From Armatimonadota bacterium (GTDB lineage: Bacteria; Armatimonadota; Fimbriimonadia; Fimbriimonadales; Fimbriimonadaceae): a stretch of DNA of 64,000 nt. Below the pieces are notes generated by a model, which was not told where the DNA came from, did no database searches, and saw only the letters and a list, made by a program, of their open reading frames with translations. Numbering within the stretch: position 1 is the stretch's first letter; each line of letters begins with the position of its first letter. The translations under genes were made by a program, and so were the position numbers. Below, one piece after another: positions 43,800 to 50,926 of this stretch. The stretch covers positions 714,324 through 778,323 of the forward strand of contig JAFDWU010000001.1 in assembly GCA_018268315.1 (NCBI GenBank), in the 5' to 3' direction.

Positions 43800-43973
43800 T
43801 CACTTCTAATAGGACCGATCAAGGGGACTAACTTCCTTGGGCACAGCGTCGAGCTCCCCTTTCGTGAAAACCGGGACTAATAGCCTAAAACTACGCGGTA
43901 CCGATATGACTCCGAACCAAATGCCATCCCAAAGGGCACTAGCTCAATAATCACGCAATTCGGAGGTTATGAA
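43800..43973 (+). other. Possibly structured leader before a 37-residue peptide gene
   Basis: The 270 bp between the two divergent genes hold an AT-rich promoter-like part (43740-43810) and a GC-mixed part with several short stems, e.g. CGG-TA-CCG at about 43896-43903 flanked by CCTAA (43884-43888) and TATGA (43905-43909), and a TTTCGTGAAA hairpin at 43860-43869. The pattern recalls structured RNA with a tetraloop receptor, but I cannot match it to a known riboswitch. Confidence 0.25.
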
Positions 43974-44087
43974 ATGCGCAAACGACGAATCTTTCTCATC
44001 TTCGCGATCCTGCTCGGGGCCGTGGGCTTTGCCGTGGCGTACCCCTACGTTGCTGGTTCCGGTGAAGAAGTCGTGACCGGCTACTAG
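43974..44087 (+). CDS. Small membrane or leader peptide (37 aa)
   Basis: ATG at 43974 has GGAGG with ideal 7-nt spacing. The peptide starts MRKRRIFLIFAILLG and is a single hydrophobic helix after a basic start, followed by a short polar tail ending VVTGY. It stops 6 nt before the sterol-desaturase-like gene, so it is translated from the same message and may be a small membrane partner or a leader. The strong ribosome-binding site is the main reason to believe it. Confidence 0.6.
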   Translation: MRKRRIFLIFAILLGAVGFAVAYPYVAGSGEEVVTGY

Positions 44088-44093
44088 CAAACG

Positions 44094-44798
44094 ATGCTGC
44101 CGCAAAACAACCTGGGGCCCGCGCTCCAAATCTTTGCCAGCGGCCTTCTCTTCGTCGCCTTTAGCGCGCTGATCTTTTGGCCGCTGGAGGAGATATTTGA
44201 AGGTGAGAAGGCCGCCCGGCCAAAGCTGAAGGACCTTGCCTACCTATGGTTCTACCAATCGTACGGGTTGTGGATCGCGGCGGGAATCGTGTACGAATGC
44301 GCCTTCTTGTTGCGGCGGCTTTTGCCGCACCCGTGGGTCGGGTTTGTGCAGCATCAGCCTTACTGGCTGCAAGCTATTGCCGCCCTGCTGATGGCCGAGA
44401 TTTGGGTTTATTGCGCCCACCGGCTTTCCCACTGCTCGGAGTTCCTGTGGAAATTCCACAGCGTGCATCACACGCTTGAGGAGATGACCTGGAGCGGCGC
44501 CTCGCGCCAGCACCCGTTCGACTTCCTGTTCATCATCGTCGGCGCGAACTTACCCGCGCTGGTGCTTGGCATCGATCTGCGGTCGATCGCGGTCCTGGTG
44601 ATGCTGGAGCGGGTTTACACGGTGCTGCTGCACTCCAACCTCAATCTTGATTGGGGCTGGTTCTCTCGGGTCGTGGCCAGCCCGCGGCTGCACCGGACCC
44701 ACCACCAGCCGGACGGTCATCGCAAGAATTACGCGGGCATCCTCAGCTTCCTCGACGTGCTTGGCAAAACGTATCAACCGCCGAGTCCTGAACCTTAG
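44094..44798 (+). CDS. Sterol desaturase/fatty acid hydroxylase-family membrane protein
   Basis: 234 residues with four hydrophobic segments. The eight-histidine di-iron pattern is complete in its core: H109-x3-H113 (HRLSH), H122-x2-HH126 (HSVHH) and H200-x2-HH204 (HRTHH), with the additional His140 and His180. Members hydroxylate or desaturate sterols, carotenoids or fatty acids using O2 and a reductant; substrate unknown here. It follows the 37-residue peptide by 6 nt and converges on the MerC-like gene. Confidence 0.9.
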   Translation: MLPQNNLGPALQIFASGLLFVAFSALIFWPLEEIFEGEKAARPKLKDLAYLWFYQSYGLWIAAGIVYECAFLLRRLLPHPWVGFVQHQPYWLQAIAALLMAEIWVYCAHRLSHCSEFLWKFHSVHHTLEEMTWSGASRQHPFDFLFIIVGANLPALVLGIDLRSIAVLVMLERVYTVLLHSNLNLDWGWFSRVVASPRLHRTHHQPDGHRKNYAGILSFLDVLGKTYQPPSPEP

Positions 44799-44846
44799 AG
44801 GAGAGCAGGCAAAGCAGTTTCGATATTCTCAGTGTTTGCCCTTAGC

Positions 44847-45254
44847 TCAAGCCGAGCAATCACTGCAAGCGACCGGACGCCGTCGCCCCCATCCGAAATA
44901 CCCTAGACTCGCTACTACCGCCGTTCCGAGCAGCCACGCCAATATCACTGGAGCCGAAAACTCAGAGTCCGCGTACAGCTTTGCCGCCAAGCCCAGCACC
45001 GAAAGGCTGACGAGAATGAGCCTTCCGCGTGGCTTAACGTAACGCCCCAGCACCAAAGCGGCAACCACCAGCAATCCCGCCATTACCGGCCACTTGTAGC
45101 TGTTATAGATCTCGAAATCCAGACCCAGCACCGAGAAGCCCCAAGCCCAGGCGGCGACGCATAGCGGGCACTTCGGCATCAGCAGCGCGAACACTGCTGA
45201 GCCGATGCCAAGTCCCGAGCGGCCAACTTCGCAAGCAACATTAGCCCTGTGCAT
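44847..45254 (-). CDS. Small membrane protein with CPxC motif (MerC-like)
   Basis: 135 residues. Four hydrophobic helices; the motif ALLMPKCPLCVAAWAW in the first is shared with MerC-type mercury-uptake and related small membrane proteins that carry a Cys pair in the first helix. A second pair, CSDC, ends the protein. Its start overlaps the DUF899 stop by 14 nt, so it is the last gene of the ArsR operon. Transport of a metal or a redox role is possible, not shown. Confidence 0.65.
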   Translation of the reverse strand: MHRANVACEVGRSGLGIGSAVFALLMPKCPLCVAAWAWGFSVLGLDFEIYNSYKWPVMAGLLVVAALVLGRYVKPRGRLILVSLSVLGLAAKLYADSEFSAPVILAWLLGTAVVASLGYFGWGRRRPVACSDCSA

Positions 45255-45984
45255 GGCTAAGCTCTTTGTATTCGTCGTGAAGACTGACCCAATCCATGGG
45301 CGAGTTCTCGTCTCGTCCCCTCGGTGTCAGGTCGATGTAGTTATAAGCGCCGATCAGCATGTCCAACCCCCGCTCGTAAGAGGAATAGGTCCGGAATATC
45401 TCTCCTTTCGCGTTCTTGTAGAACACGCTGATGCCAGGCTGCTCCGGGCTGCTGAGCTTCTGCATCTTGAAGTTGTAGCGGACAGGTCCCTTCTCGTATT
45501 CCTCCTTCCGAAACGACTGATCTACATCGAAGCTGAACGAGGTTCCGGCCGACGATAACCATGGGAAGGTCCAGCCCATTCGCTTCTGGAACCATGCGAA
45601 CTTCTCGTAGGGCGCGTGCGAGATCGAAGCATAGGCGATGTCGTGGTGCTCGAAATGCTGCCGGGCCGCATCTACGTGGTCCATGATCAGCGAGCAACCT
45701 GGGCAGCCATCCTTGTCTTCATCGCCCCACATTGCGTGGTAGATGATGAGCTGGCTCTTGTCGCCGAAAAGCTCTGAAAGCTTCACCTTGCCGTCGGGTC
45801 CTTCGAATACGTAGTCCTGCTCGACCTTGGTCCAAGGCAGGTCGCGTCGAAGCAGATTTAGTTCGTCCCGTAGGCGGGTGAACTCCTTCTCTTTGGCCAG
45901 CAGCTGGGCACTGGCGGCGTACCACTCGTCGTTGGATACGACCTTGTGGTTGGTCAACTGGGTTTCATCGATCTTTGTTTTCAT
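45241..45984 (-). CDS. DUF899 thioredoxin-like protein
   Basis: 247 residues. DUF899 proteins keep a thioredoxin fold; here the Cys pair appears in DGCPGCSLIMDHVDAARQHF at about 93-112, preceded by LIIYHAMWGDE, and the partner sequences WFQKRMGWTFPWLSSAG and GISVFYKNAKGEIFRTYSSY are typical for the family. Its role is unknown, although it is often encoded with ArsR and SRPBCC genes as here. 12 nt separate it from the SRPBCC gene, with AAGGAAAC before the ATG as ribosome-binding site. Confidence 0.88.
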   Translation of the reverse strand: MKTKIDETQLTNHKVVSNDEWYAASAQLLAKEKEFTRLRDELNLLRRDLPWTKVEQDYVFEGPDGKVKLSELFGDKSQLIIYHAMWGDEDKDGCPGCSLIMDHVDAARQHFEHHDIAYASISHAPYEKFAWFQKRMGWTFPWLSSAGTSFSFDVDQSFRKEEYEKGPVRYNFKMQKLSSPEQPGISVFYKNAKGEIFRTYSSYERGLDMLIGAYNYIDLTPRGRDENSPMDWVSLHDEYKELSHAQG

Positions 45985-45996
45985 AGTAGTTTCCTT

Positions 45997-46458
45997 TCAC
46001 TGAGTTTCTAAATAGGTAGCAAGGGTGGCCAGGCATCCGCTCCAACCGCCCGCGTGGGCATCGCGGGAGGCGACGCTGGCGAGACGCTCGTGAGTCATCA
46101 CAAAGCGCGTGCCTTCGTCGACGGCAACGAAATCGAGAGTGATTTGGGATTCGGTGGTCTGCAACTCTCCTTCCACCCACTGCCAAGTAAACACAAGGCG
46201 TTTTGGGCGGTCCATCACCAGGTATTCGCCGTATGCGGTGCAAGGATCGCCTGCGTCGACCGTCATCCGGTAGCGCCCACCGACGCGGGCGTCCAGCTCG
46301 GTGACATCACACGTCGATCCTGGTTCGGGCACAAACCATTTGGCGATCTTCGTGGGATCGATCCAGGCGTCGTAAACCGCTTCCGGCGGCCTTTTGATAG
46401 TTACGGTTAGCCTAAGCGCGGTATCCGAAAGCTTCTCAACGTTAACTCTTCCGCTCAA
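45997..46458 (-). CDS. SRPBCC (AHSA1-type) lipid-binding-fold protein
   Basis: 153 residues. Typical START-like hydrophobic cavity protein: LTVTIKRPPEAVYDAWIDPTKIAKWF at the start, GGRYRMTVDAGDP and RLVFTWQWVEGE in the middle, and a long C-terminal helix GGWSGCLATLATYLE. These proteins are regularly paired with an ArsR gene and are thought to bind a small hydrophobic ligand. ATG overlaps the ArsR stop by 4 nt. Confidence 0.93.
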   Translation of the reverse strand: MSGRVNVEKLSDTALRLTVTIKRPPEAVYDAWIDPTKIAKWFVPEPGSTCDVTELDARVGGRYRMTVDAGDPCTAYGEYLVMDRPKRLVFTWQWVEGELQTTESQITLDFVAVDEGTRFVMTHERLASVASRDAHAGGWSGCLATLATYLETQ

Positions 46459-46784
46459 TTCTCCTCCTCCAAGTAAGTGGCCAGGGCCTCCAGACGCTTG
46501 GTCCAGAACGAGGTGGTCTCCTCGATCCAGCGCTGCGCGTGACTAAGGGCTTCAGGCTCCAAACGGCAAAAACGGGTTCGTCCTCTCTTCTCAGTCATCA
46601 CTAGTCCTGCTTCTTCAAGAATCGCCACGTGCTTCATCATGCCGGGCAAGGTTATGTCGAAGGGTTCCGCCAACTCGCTAAGCGACTTCTCGCCTAGTGC
46701 AAGGTCCCGAACAACCGCTCGTCGCACCGGCTCTCCGAGCGCTCCGAATAGCCGGTCCAGTTGCGGCTCCAAACACTTAACCAT
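46455..46784 (-). CDS. ArsR-family repressor of the SRPBCC-DUF899 operon
   Basis: 109 residues from ATG 46784. Winged helix with LFGALGEPVRRAVVRDLALGE and recognition part ITLPGMMKHVAILEEAGLV, then the wing EKRGRTRFCRLE. No metal-binding Cys pattern, so it belongs to the group that accompanies SRPBCC genes and senses something else. An upstream ATG (46820) is discarded because it lies on the -35 box. The start codon sits inside a perfect 20-bp palindrome and 7 nt after the -10 box, giving a leaderless, self-repressed message. Confidence 0.9.
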   Translation of the reverse strand: MVKCLEPQLDRLFGALGEPVRRAVVRDLALGEKSLSELAEPFDITLPGMMKHVAILEEAGLVMTEKRGRTRFCRLEPEALSHAQRWIEETTSFWTKRLEALATYLEEEN

Positions 46785-46794
46785 TTGGTTAAGT
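46775..46794. promoter_or_regulatory. Palindromic operator overlapping the ArsR start codon
   Basis: Inverted repeat ACTTAACC-N4-GGTTAAGT. It covers the last bases of the -10, the transcription start and the ATG (46784-46782) and the first codons, so bound repressor would block RNA polymerase directly. Confidence 0.7.
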
Positions 46795-46820
46795 ATAGGA
46801 CATATTTTGTGGAATGTCAA
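46792..46820 (-). promoter_or_regulatory. Near-consensus promoter of the ArsR-SRPBCC operon
   Basis: -35 TTGACA (46820-46815, perfect), spacer exactly 17 bp, -10 TATACT (46797-46792), on the minus strand. The best sigma70-type promoter in the window. The predicted start is at the base before the ATG. Confidence 0.8.
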
Positions 46821-46921
46821 GAGATTTTCAGGAAATTATCTTCGGGAACCAGTAGATGACCGCCAGGTGGCAAGAGCCACCCATTGCGTGCCATTAAGAT
46901 CAAAGCGGTCCGCTACCGTTA

Positions 46922-47386
46922 TCAGGCTTTGCCCGGACTATCCACCGTAATCATATCCGCGCCGATGGCGCGGACCCGCGAGCCTTCGACCACCGTCTCA
47001 TCCGCCATGATGCCGAAGATGCCTTCGGTCCGGACCGCGATCGATTCGACATGGCCCTTCGCATCCATCGTAAAGTCGTGGAGGTGCCCGAGCACGTGCC
47101 CATCGCCATCAATGACCGACAGCTTTCGCAGGTCGTGACTGCTGCGGTTTTCCGGCGCAAGGCCCTTGCCGACGTTCCAGTCCACCACCCCATAAGAGTC
47201 GATCATGATTGCGTCGGGGCCGTTCTTGCCGATCTTGCCGAACGGAAGCAACCCTTCTCCACGGTCACCTTTCAAAAGGAGAGACGTTAGTTCGAGTCCC
47301 TGGAAGACGATGTCCTTGACGCTTCCAACCTCGGCGCCGTCCGCCATGCTAATCACCTTCTTGCCTAGAAAATCTCTGTCCTTCAT
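46922..47386 (-). CDS. PRC-barrel domain protein
   Basis: 154 residues containing two tandem PRC-barrel halves: FLGKKVISMADGAEVGSVKDIVFQ (1-30) and LRKLSVIDGDGHVLGHLHDFTMDAKGHV (about 86-113), each a small beta barrel. PRC-barrels occur in ribosome maturation (RimM), photosynthetic reaction centres and soluble stress proteins; without further domains the role is unclear. GAGGT precedes the ATG by about 10 nt. Single gene, followed downstream by about 100 bp without a gene towards the ArsR promoter. Confidence 0.88.
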   Translation of the reverse strand: MKDRDFLGKKVISMADGAEVGSVKDIVFQGLELTSLLLKGDRGEGLLPFGKIGKNGPDAIMIDSYGVVDWNVGKGLAPENRSSHDLRKLSVIDGDGHVLGHLHDFTMDAKGHVESIAVRTEGIFGIMADETVVEGSRVRAIGADMITVDSPGKA

Positions 47387-47640
47387 CGCTTGTACCTCAC
47401 CCTCATCTCGCCAGCCGTTACGCCCTCTGAAACAGGCAAAGTCGGTCTAAGGGCGGTCTTGAATTCAGTGTCCCATCCTCGGTCTCGCCGGAACCAGTCG
47501 GCAATTCCATCGTCGGCCAAACCATGTCAGCAAAGAATAAGACACGCGCAGCTTCCGGTTCTGCTGATCCCAGTAGCATCCAAGCCCCAAGGTAATCTGC
47601 CTTGAAGCACGCCTTTGCAGGCTGCAACCGAAGGCATAAA
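47387..47640. other. Spacer without recognisable gene
   Basis: About 250 bp between the divergent PRC-barrel and reductase genes. It holds the PRC gene's ribosome-binding site and presumably both promoters, but I see no clear -35/-10 pair, repeat or hairpin. Confidence 0.5.
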
Positions 47641-48303
47641 ATGACACGCGTCCGAGTTCAATGCTTTACCATCTCGCTTGACGGTTACGGCGCCGGCCCC
47701 AATCAGGACCTCAGCAACCCGCTTGGCGTTGGCGGGACGGACTTGCACCAGTGGCTAATCTCCACACTCACGTTCCAAAAGACCATATTTGGCGTCGAGG
47801 GCGGCACAACGGGGATCGATGACGACTTCGCCGCTAGGGGCTTCCAGAATGTTGGCGCCTGGATTCTGGGCAGAAACATGTTCGGCCCGGTTCGCGGTCC
47901 CTGGCCGGACATGAACTGGAAGGGCTGGTGGGGAGACAATCCACCCTATCACGTGCCAGCTTTCATCCTGACTCACCACCCGCGCGAGCCCATCCAGATG
48001 GAGGGCGGAACCACATTCCACTTCGTCACGGGCGGTATTCACGAGGCGCTCGACCGGGCGCGCGAGGCCGCCAACGGCATGGATGTGCGCATCGGCGGCG
48101 GGGCGAACACTATCCAGCAATATCTTCGCGCCGGCGTCATCGATGAGCTTCACATCGCCATCTCGCCGGTGCTGCTGGGCGCGGGAGAGCGGCTGTTCGA
48201 GGGGGTTGACATGCGCGCGCTGGGATACGAATGCGTTCAGTTCGTGGCGTCGGAGAAAGCCACCCATGTCGTGCTCCGGCGCAAAGCGCAGAGTGGCGCC
48301 TAA
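47641..48303 (+). CDS. Dihydrofolate reductase/RibD C-terminal-like protein
   Basis: 220 residues from ATG 47641; AAGG lies 7 nt upstream, and the TTG at 47602 is not supported. Begins RVQCFTISLDGYGAGPNQD, the conserved start of the RibD_C reductase family, with ILGRNMFGPVRGPW in the middle and VRIGGGANTIQQYLRAGVIDELHIAISPVLLG-type end (GGGANTIQQYL). The fold binds NADPH. This stand-alone group is widespread and its substrate unknown; folate or riboflavin synthesis is not implied. Confidence 0.9.
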   Translation: MTRVRVQCFTISLDGYGAGPNQDLSNPLGVGGTDLHQWLISTLTFQKTIFGVEGGTTGIDDDFAARGFQNVGAWILGRNMFGPVRGPWPDMNWKGWWGDNPPYHVPAFILTHHPREPIQMEGGTTFHFVTGGIHEALDRAREAANGMDVRIGGGANTIQQYLRAGVIDELHIAISPVLLGAGERLFEGVDMRALGYECVQFVASEKATHVVLRRKAQSGA

Positions 48304-48388
48304 CAATTAGATAAAGCTCAAGGCGCCTTACGCTTAACGACAGGCAGAACGTGGGGGCGCAATTCGATTGGGCAGGACGGGAGCGCAT

Positions 48389-48622
48389 TCACGACGCAAT
48401 CGAAATATCAAATGCCGCATCAGGCAAATTAGCGGCGGCGAAGAGGATGGCCTGACGGATATCTTCCTCTTCGATTTCAGGGAATTCCTGCGCAATTGCG
48501 GTGTGATCCTTATATAGGGCCACGATTTCCAAGACCCGGCGAACCGTGAGCCGCGTATTGCGGATGCACGGCTGCCCGTTCATCTTGTTTGGATCTACTT
48601 GGATGCGGTCAAGTGGCGCCAT
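48389..48622 (-). CDS. DUF433 protein (orphan antitoxin-like)
   Basis: 77 residues. RIQVDPNKMNGQPCIRNTRLTVRRVLEIVALY is the DUF433 hallmark, with the small helix-turn-helix at EEDIRQAILFAAANL. DUF433 proteins are usually antitoxins next to a DUF5615 PIN-like nuclease; the region downstream does not encode one. TATTCT ends exactly 7 nt before the ATG and there is no ribosome-binding site: probably leaderless. Confidence 0.88.
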   Translation of the reverse strand: MAPLDRIQVDPNKMNGQPCIRNTRLTVRRVLEIVALYKDHTAIAQEFPEIEEEDIRQAILFAAANLPDAAFDISIAS

Positions 48623-48696
48623 CCGTATCAGAATATCATAAGTATTTTAGAACTGGTCGGACGCTGACATCCCCGACGCGTGAGAGCATGGTGGGT

Positions 48697-50085
48697 TCAG
48701 CTTCGCCGCCGTGTGGCTTGCGGAGTTTGAGCAAGGATGGCGTCCCGCAAGTCTCCGTAATCTGGGGTGCTAGCCCCAATTCGAATTTCCTTATGCCCAG
48801 CTCTAAGGATTAATATTTCGAAAGCCGTGCCTTTGCGCTGGCCCCCACGAACTTCCACTGTTGCAATCTCAGCCAAGCTCAGCGACTTTTCGTAGCCGAG
48901 GATGTTCCGCCAGATGACACGCCCCGAACGGATCGCGACCACTTTTGGTACAAGCGCTCCAATCAACCCGAACAAGAGTGAGACCATGGAAAAGGAAAAA
49001 ACGAGAATGGCGACGTCATCGGCCCGCAGTCGAGGATTCGATGGACGTACCAGCATGGTCGCCACAAGCGCGACGGACAGAAAAGCGAATATCCCTCCAA
49101 TGAGATAAAGCCCGCTCAGATCACAGCGCCACTCGCCCTCGAGCCTAAGAGTGGGCGGAAAACGACCTAGCACTTGATCTCGAATCGCTTCGCCATCTTT
49201 GTATTCCGAGCAATCCAGGTATCGCGTTTTGCCGTTTCTTAGTTGAAACGTCAAACGCAGATCGTTCGGCCCGCTTCGTCGAACGCCAATAATGTCCTCC
49301 CATCGTAATTTCCCCTTCTTGAAGTCAATGCCTTCGTTTTGAATGAGGGGAGACTCTTGATGCTTCTCGGAGCCAAGGCTCGCCAAGAATATACCGATCA
49401 GCATCCAACCGGCGATCATCGCAGAGCCCGCGAGAGACACCCATCCGATCTTGGCCCAATTAATGGCCATGCCATCGGGATCTACGAAGATCGGGCCAGA
49501 ATCATGCAATCCGAATAAAACGGCTATACCACCAGCGAGCAAAGCCGCTCCAATGACCGCCAGCTTGCGATAGTCCGGCTCTAGCTCCTCAAGGACTCTT
49601 GCGCCGCCTGGCTTGGGCAGAGTCCGAAGTTTCGCAAGAAGTACCCGCACCTCGTATCGTTCACTTAAAAGGAAATTTAGAGGGATTTTGATCTTAGAAC
49701 CATCAGATAAAGACAGCTTGGCAACGGGAAACCCTTGCAGAAAGAAAGCTCCGGACCAAGTAGCTTCAAAGAGAAGTGTCTCGCCCTTACACACACGGAT
49801 GCCATCCCTGTTAAATTGATAAGTCGTCCCCACATAGCGCCATCCCAGTAACCCAAGCCATCCCATCATTAGGCTAGAACAGACGATGAACGAGCCGACA
49901 TATACAACTCTTCCAAATTGAAATAAGTTGAAGTTGATCAGCGTCGCAAACATGAAGATCATTTGCGGCAGGAATGCACCAACGCAGCCGAAACAGAGCC
50001 CCAATGAGAGCGCCATAGCAACCGACGAGCGACCTACGGTGACCGACAGCACTTCCTCAGTTAGAGGTTCTTCAGATTTCCGCAT
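48697..50085 (-). CDS. Membrane protein with repeated PH-like domains
   Basis: 462 residues from ATG 50085; TATAGG ends 7 nt upstream and there is no clear ribosome-binding site. Three pairs of hydrophobic segments (near 20-75, 180-235, 325-385) alternate with soluble beta-rich blocks such as YQFNRDGIRVCKGETLLFEATWSG, IDFKKGKLRWEDIIGVRRSG and SGRVIWRNILGYEKSLSLAEIATVEVRGG-like sequence (NILGYEKSLSLAEIATVEVR). Each block has the look of a bacterial PH domain that follows a pair of helices, so the protein may be a tandem version of the small gene at 13526. Function unknown. Confidence 0.65.
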   Translation of the reverse strand: MRKSEEPLTEEVLSVTVGRSSVAMALSLGLCFGCVGAFLPQMIFMFATLINFNLFQFGRVVYVGSFIVCSSLMMGWLGLLGWRYVGTTYQFNRDGIRVCKGETLLFEATWSGAFFLQGFPVAKLSLSDGSKIKIPLNFLLSERYEVRVLLAKLRTLPKPGGARVLEELEPDYRKLAVIGAALLAGGIAVLFGLHDSGPIFVDPDGMAINWAKIGWVSLAGSAMIAGWMLIGIFLASLGSEKHQESPLIQNEGIDFKKGKLRWEDIIGVRRSGPNDLRLTFQLRNGKTRYLDCSEYKDGEAIRDQVLGRFPPTLRLEGEWRCDLSGLYLIGGIFAFLSVALVATMLVRPSNPRLRADDVAILVFSFSMVSLLFGLIGALVPKVVAIRSGRVIWRNILGYEKSLSLAEIATVEVRGGQRKGTAFEILILRAGHKEIRIGASTPDYGDLRDAILAQTPQATRRRS

Positions 50086-50149
50086 TGGACCACCTATAAG
50101 TACCATAGCCGCGTAAGCGGGGTTGCAGGCTTGTTGGCCCTCGCTCCGC

Positions 50150-50926
50150 TCAGAACTGATCGGTCATGAACATCTGGGGGACGCTGGGAGCGTCCTTCCC
50201 CATCAGATAAAGCTCCACCCGCGGCCTGCCCGACATCGGCACGCCCATCTGACGCGCCATCGTGGTTAGCCCGAGCCAATCCGTCGCCCGCGGCACCGGC
50301 CACGATTGCAGCAGCTCCGACGAGATGCACTCGCGCACCACGCCGCCCTCGGTACACATGTAGCCCGAGCCAAAGGGCATGCACAGCTTCATGGTCCAGC
50401 GCCAGTACGCCCACCGCTCCACCGGCCTTTGCAAGCGGTCAGGATGGCCAAGCGCCCAGCGGTCGTAAATCTCTGCCACCTTGTCAGGAATCAATGAGTC
50501 CCCCGTCGGCATGGTGTTATTCGGCACAATCCCCACCCGAATAACGGTGTCCAGCAAGCGAAAGCCGTTCCGCTCGTAAAGGCCCAGCTCGCGGGCAAAC
50601 AGGTAGGTAGCGCCCTCATTGCCCTCCGACGCCACTCGCATCACCTCGTTCAACAGCTCAGAAGCAAGGCCTTCGCCACGCCGCTCGAAAGCGGTCGCAA
50701 CCCCCGCCACCCCAATGCCGCGGCCCCAGCCGAACTCCAGCGGCACGGTGGAGAGGATCGAGAGGATCTTGCCGTTCTCGAACAGCGCCCACTTGCGGCG
50801 CACGTCGAACAACGGCTCATTGAAGAACACCGCGTAGGCCCGCTCAAAGTCGATCGCGAACGTGTTGCACAAGAGGCTCAGAAACGCCTCCGCTTCCTCC
50901 ATCTTGATCGGCCTTATCTCCCTCAT
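50150..50926 (-). CDS. GNAT-family N-acetyltransferase
   Basis: 258 residues. The N-terminal half is a GNAT domain: MREIRPIKMEEAEAFLSLL and the acetyl-CoA loop VATAFERRGEGLASELLNEVM (R/Q-x-x-G-x-G/A as RRGEGLA), followed by LYERNGFRLL. The second half has no clear similarity, with SCP2-like length as in Eis-type enzymes, but this is not certain. Its start overlaps the cdaR stop by 4 nt, so it is the third gene of the c-di-AMP synthesis operon, an unusual partner. Confidence 0.83.
   Translation of the reverse strand: MREIRPIKMEEAEAFLSLLCNTFAIDFERAYAVFFNEPLFDVRRKWALFENGKILSILSTVPLEFGWGRGIGVAGVATAFERRGEGLASELLNEVMRVASEGNEGATYLFARELGLYERNGFRLLDTVIRVGIVPNNTMPTGDSLIPDKVAEIYDRWALGHPDRLQRPVERWAYWRWTMKLCMPFGSGYMCTEGGVVRECISSELLQSWPVPRATDWLGLTTMARQMGVPMSGRPRVELYLMGKDAPSVPQMFMTDQF

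Noticed and set aside
43800-43973. Cyclic di-GMP (GEMM-I) riboswitch
   Set aside because: GGGAC, AGCC and a GAAA are present in roughly the right order, but the conserved core between them does not match and the P1/P2 helices cannot be drawn convincingly.
48137-48388. A toxin gene downstream of DUF433
   Set aside because: The frame here is Arg/Pro-rich, antisense to the reductase gene and lacks the DUF5615 start; it is a shadow ORF.
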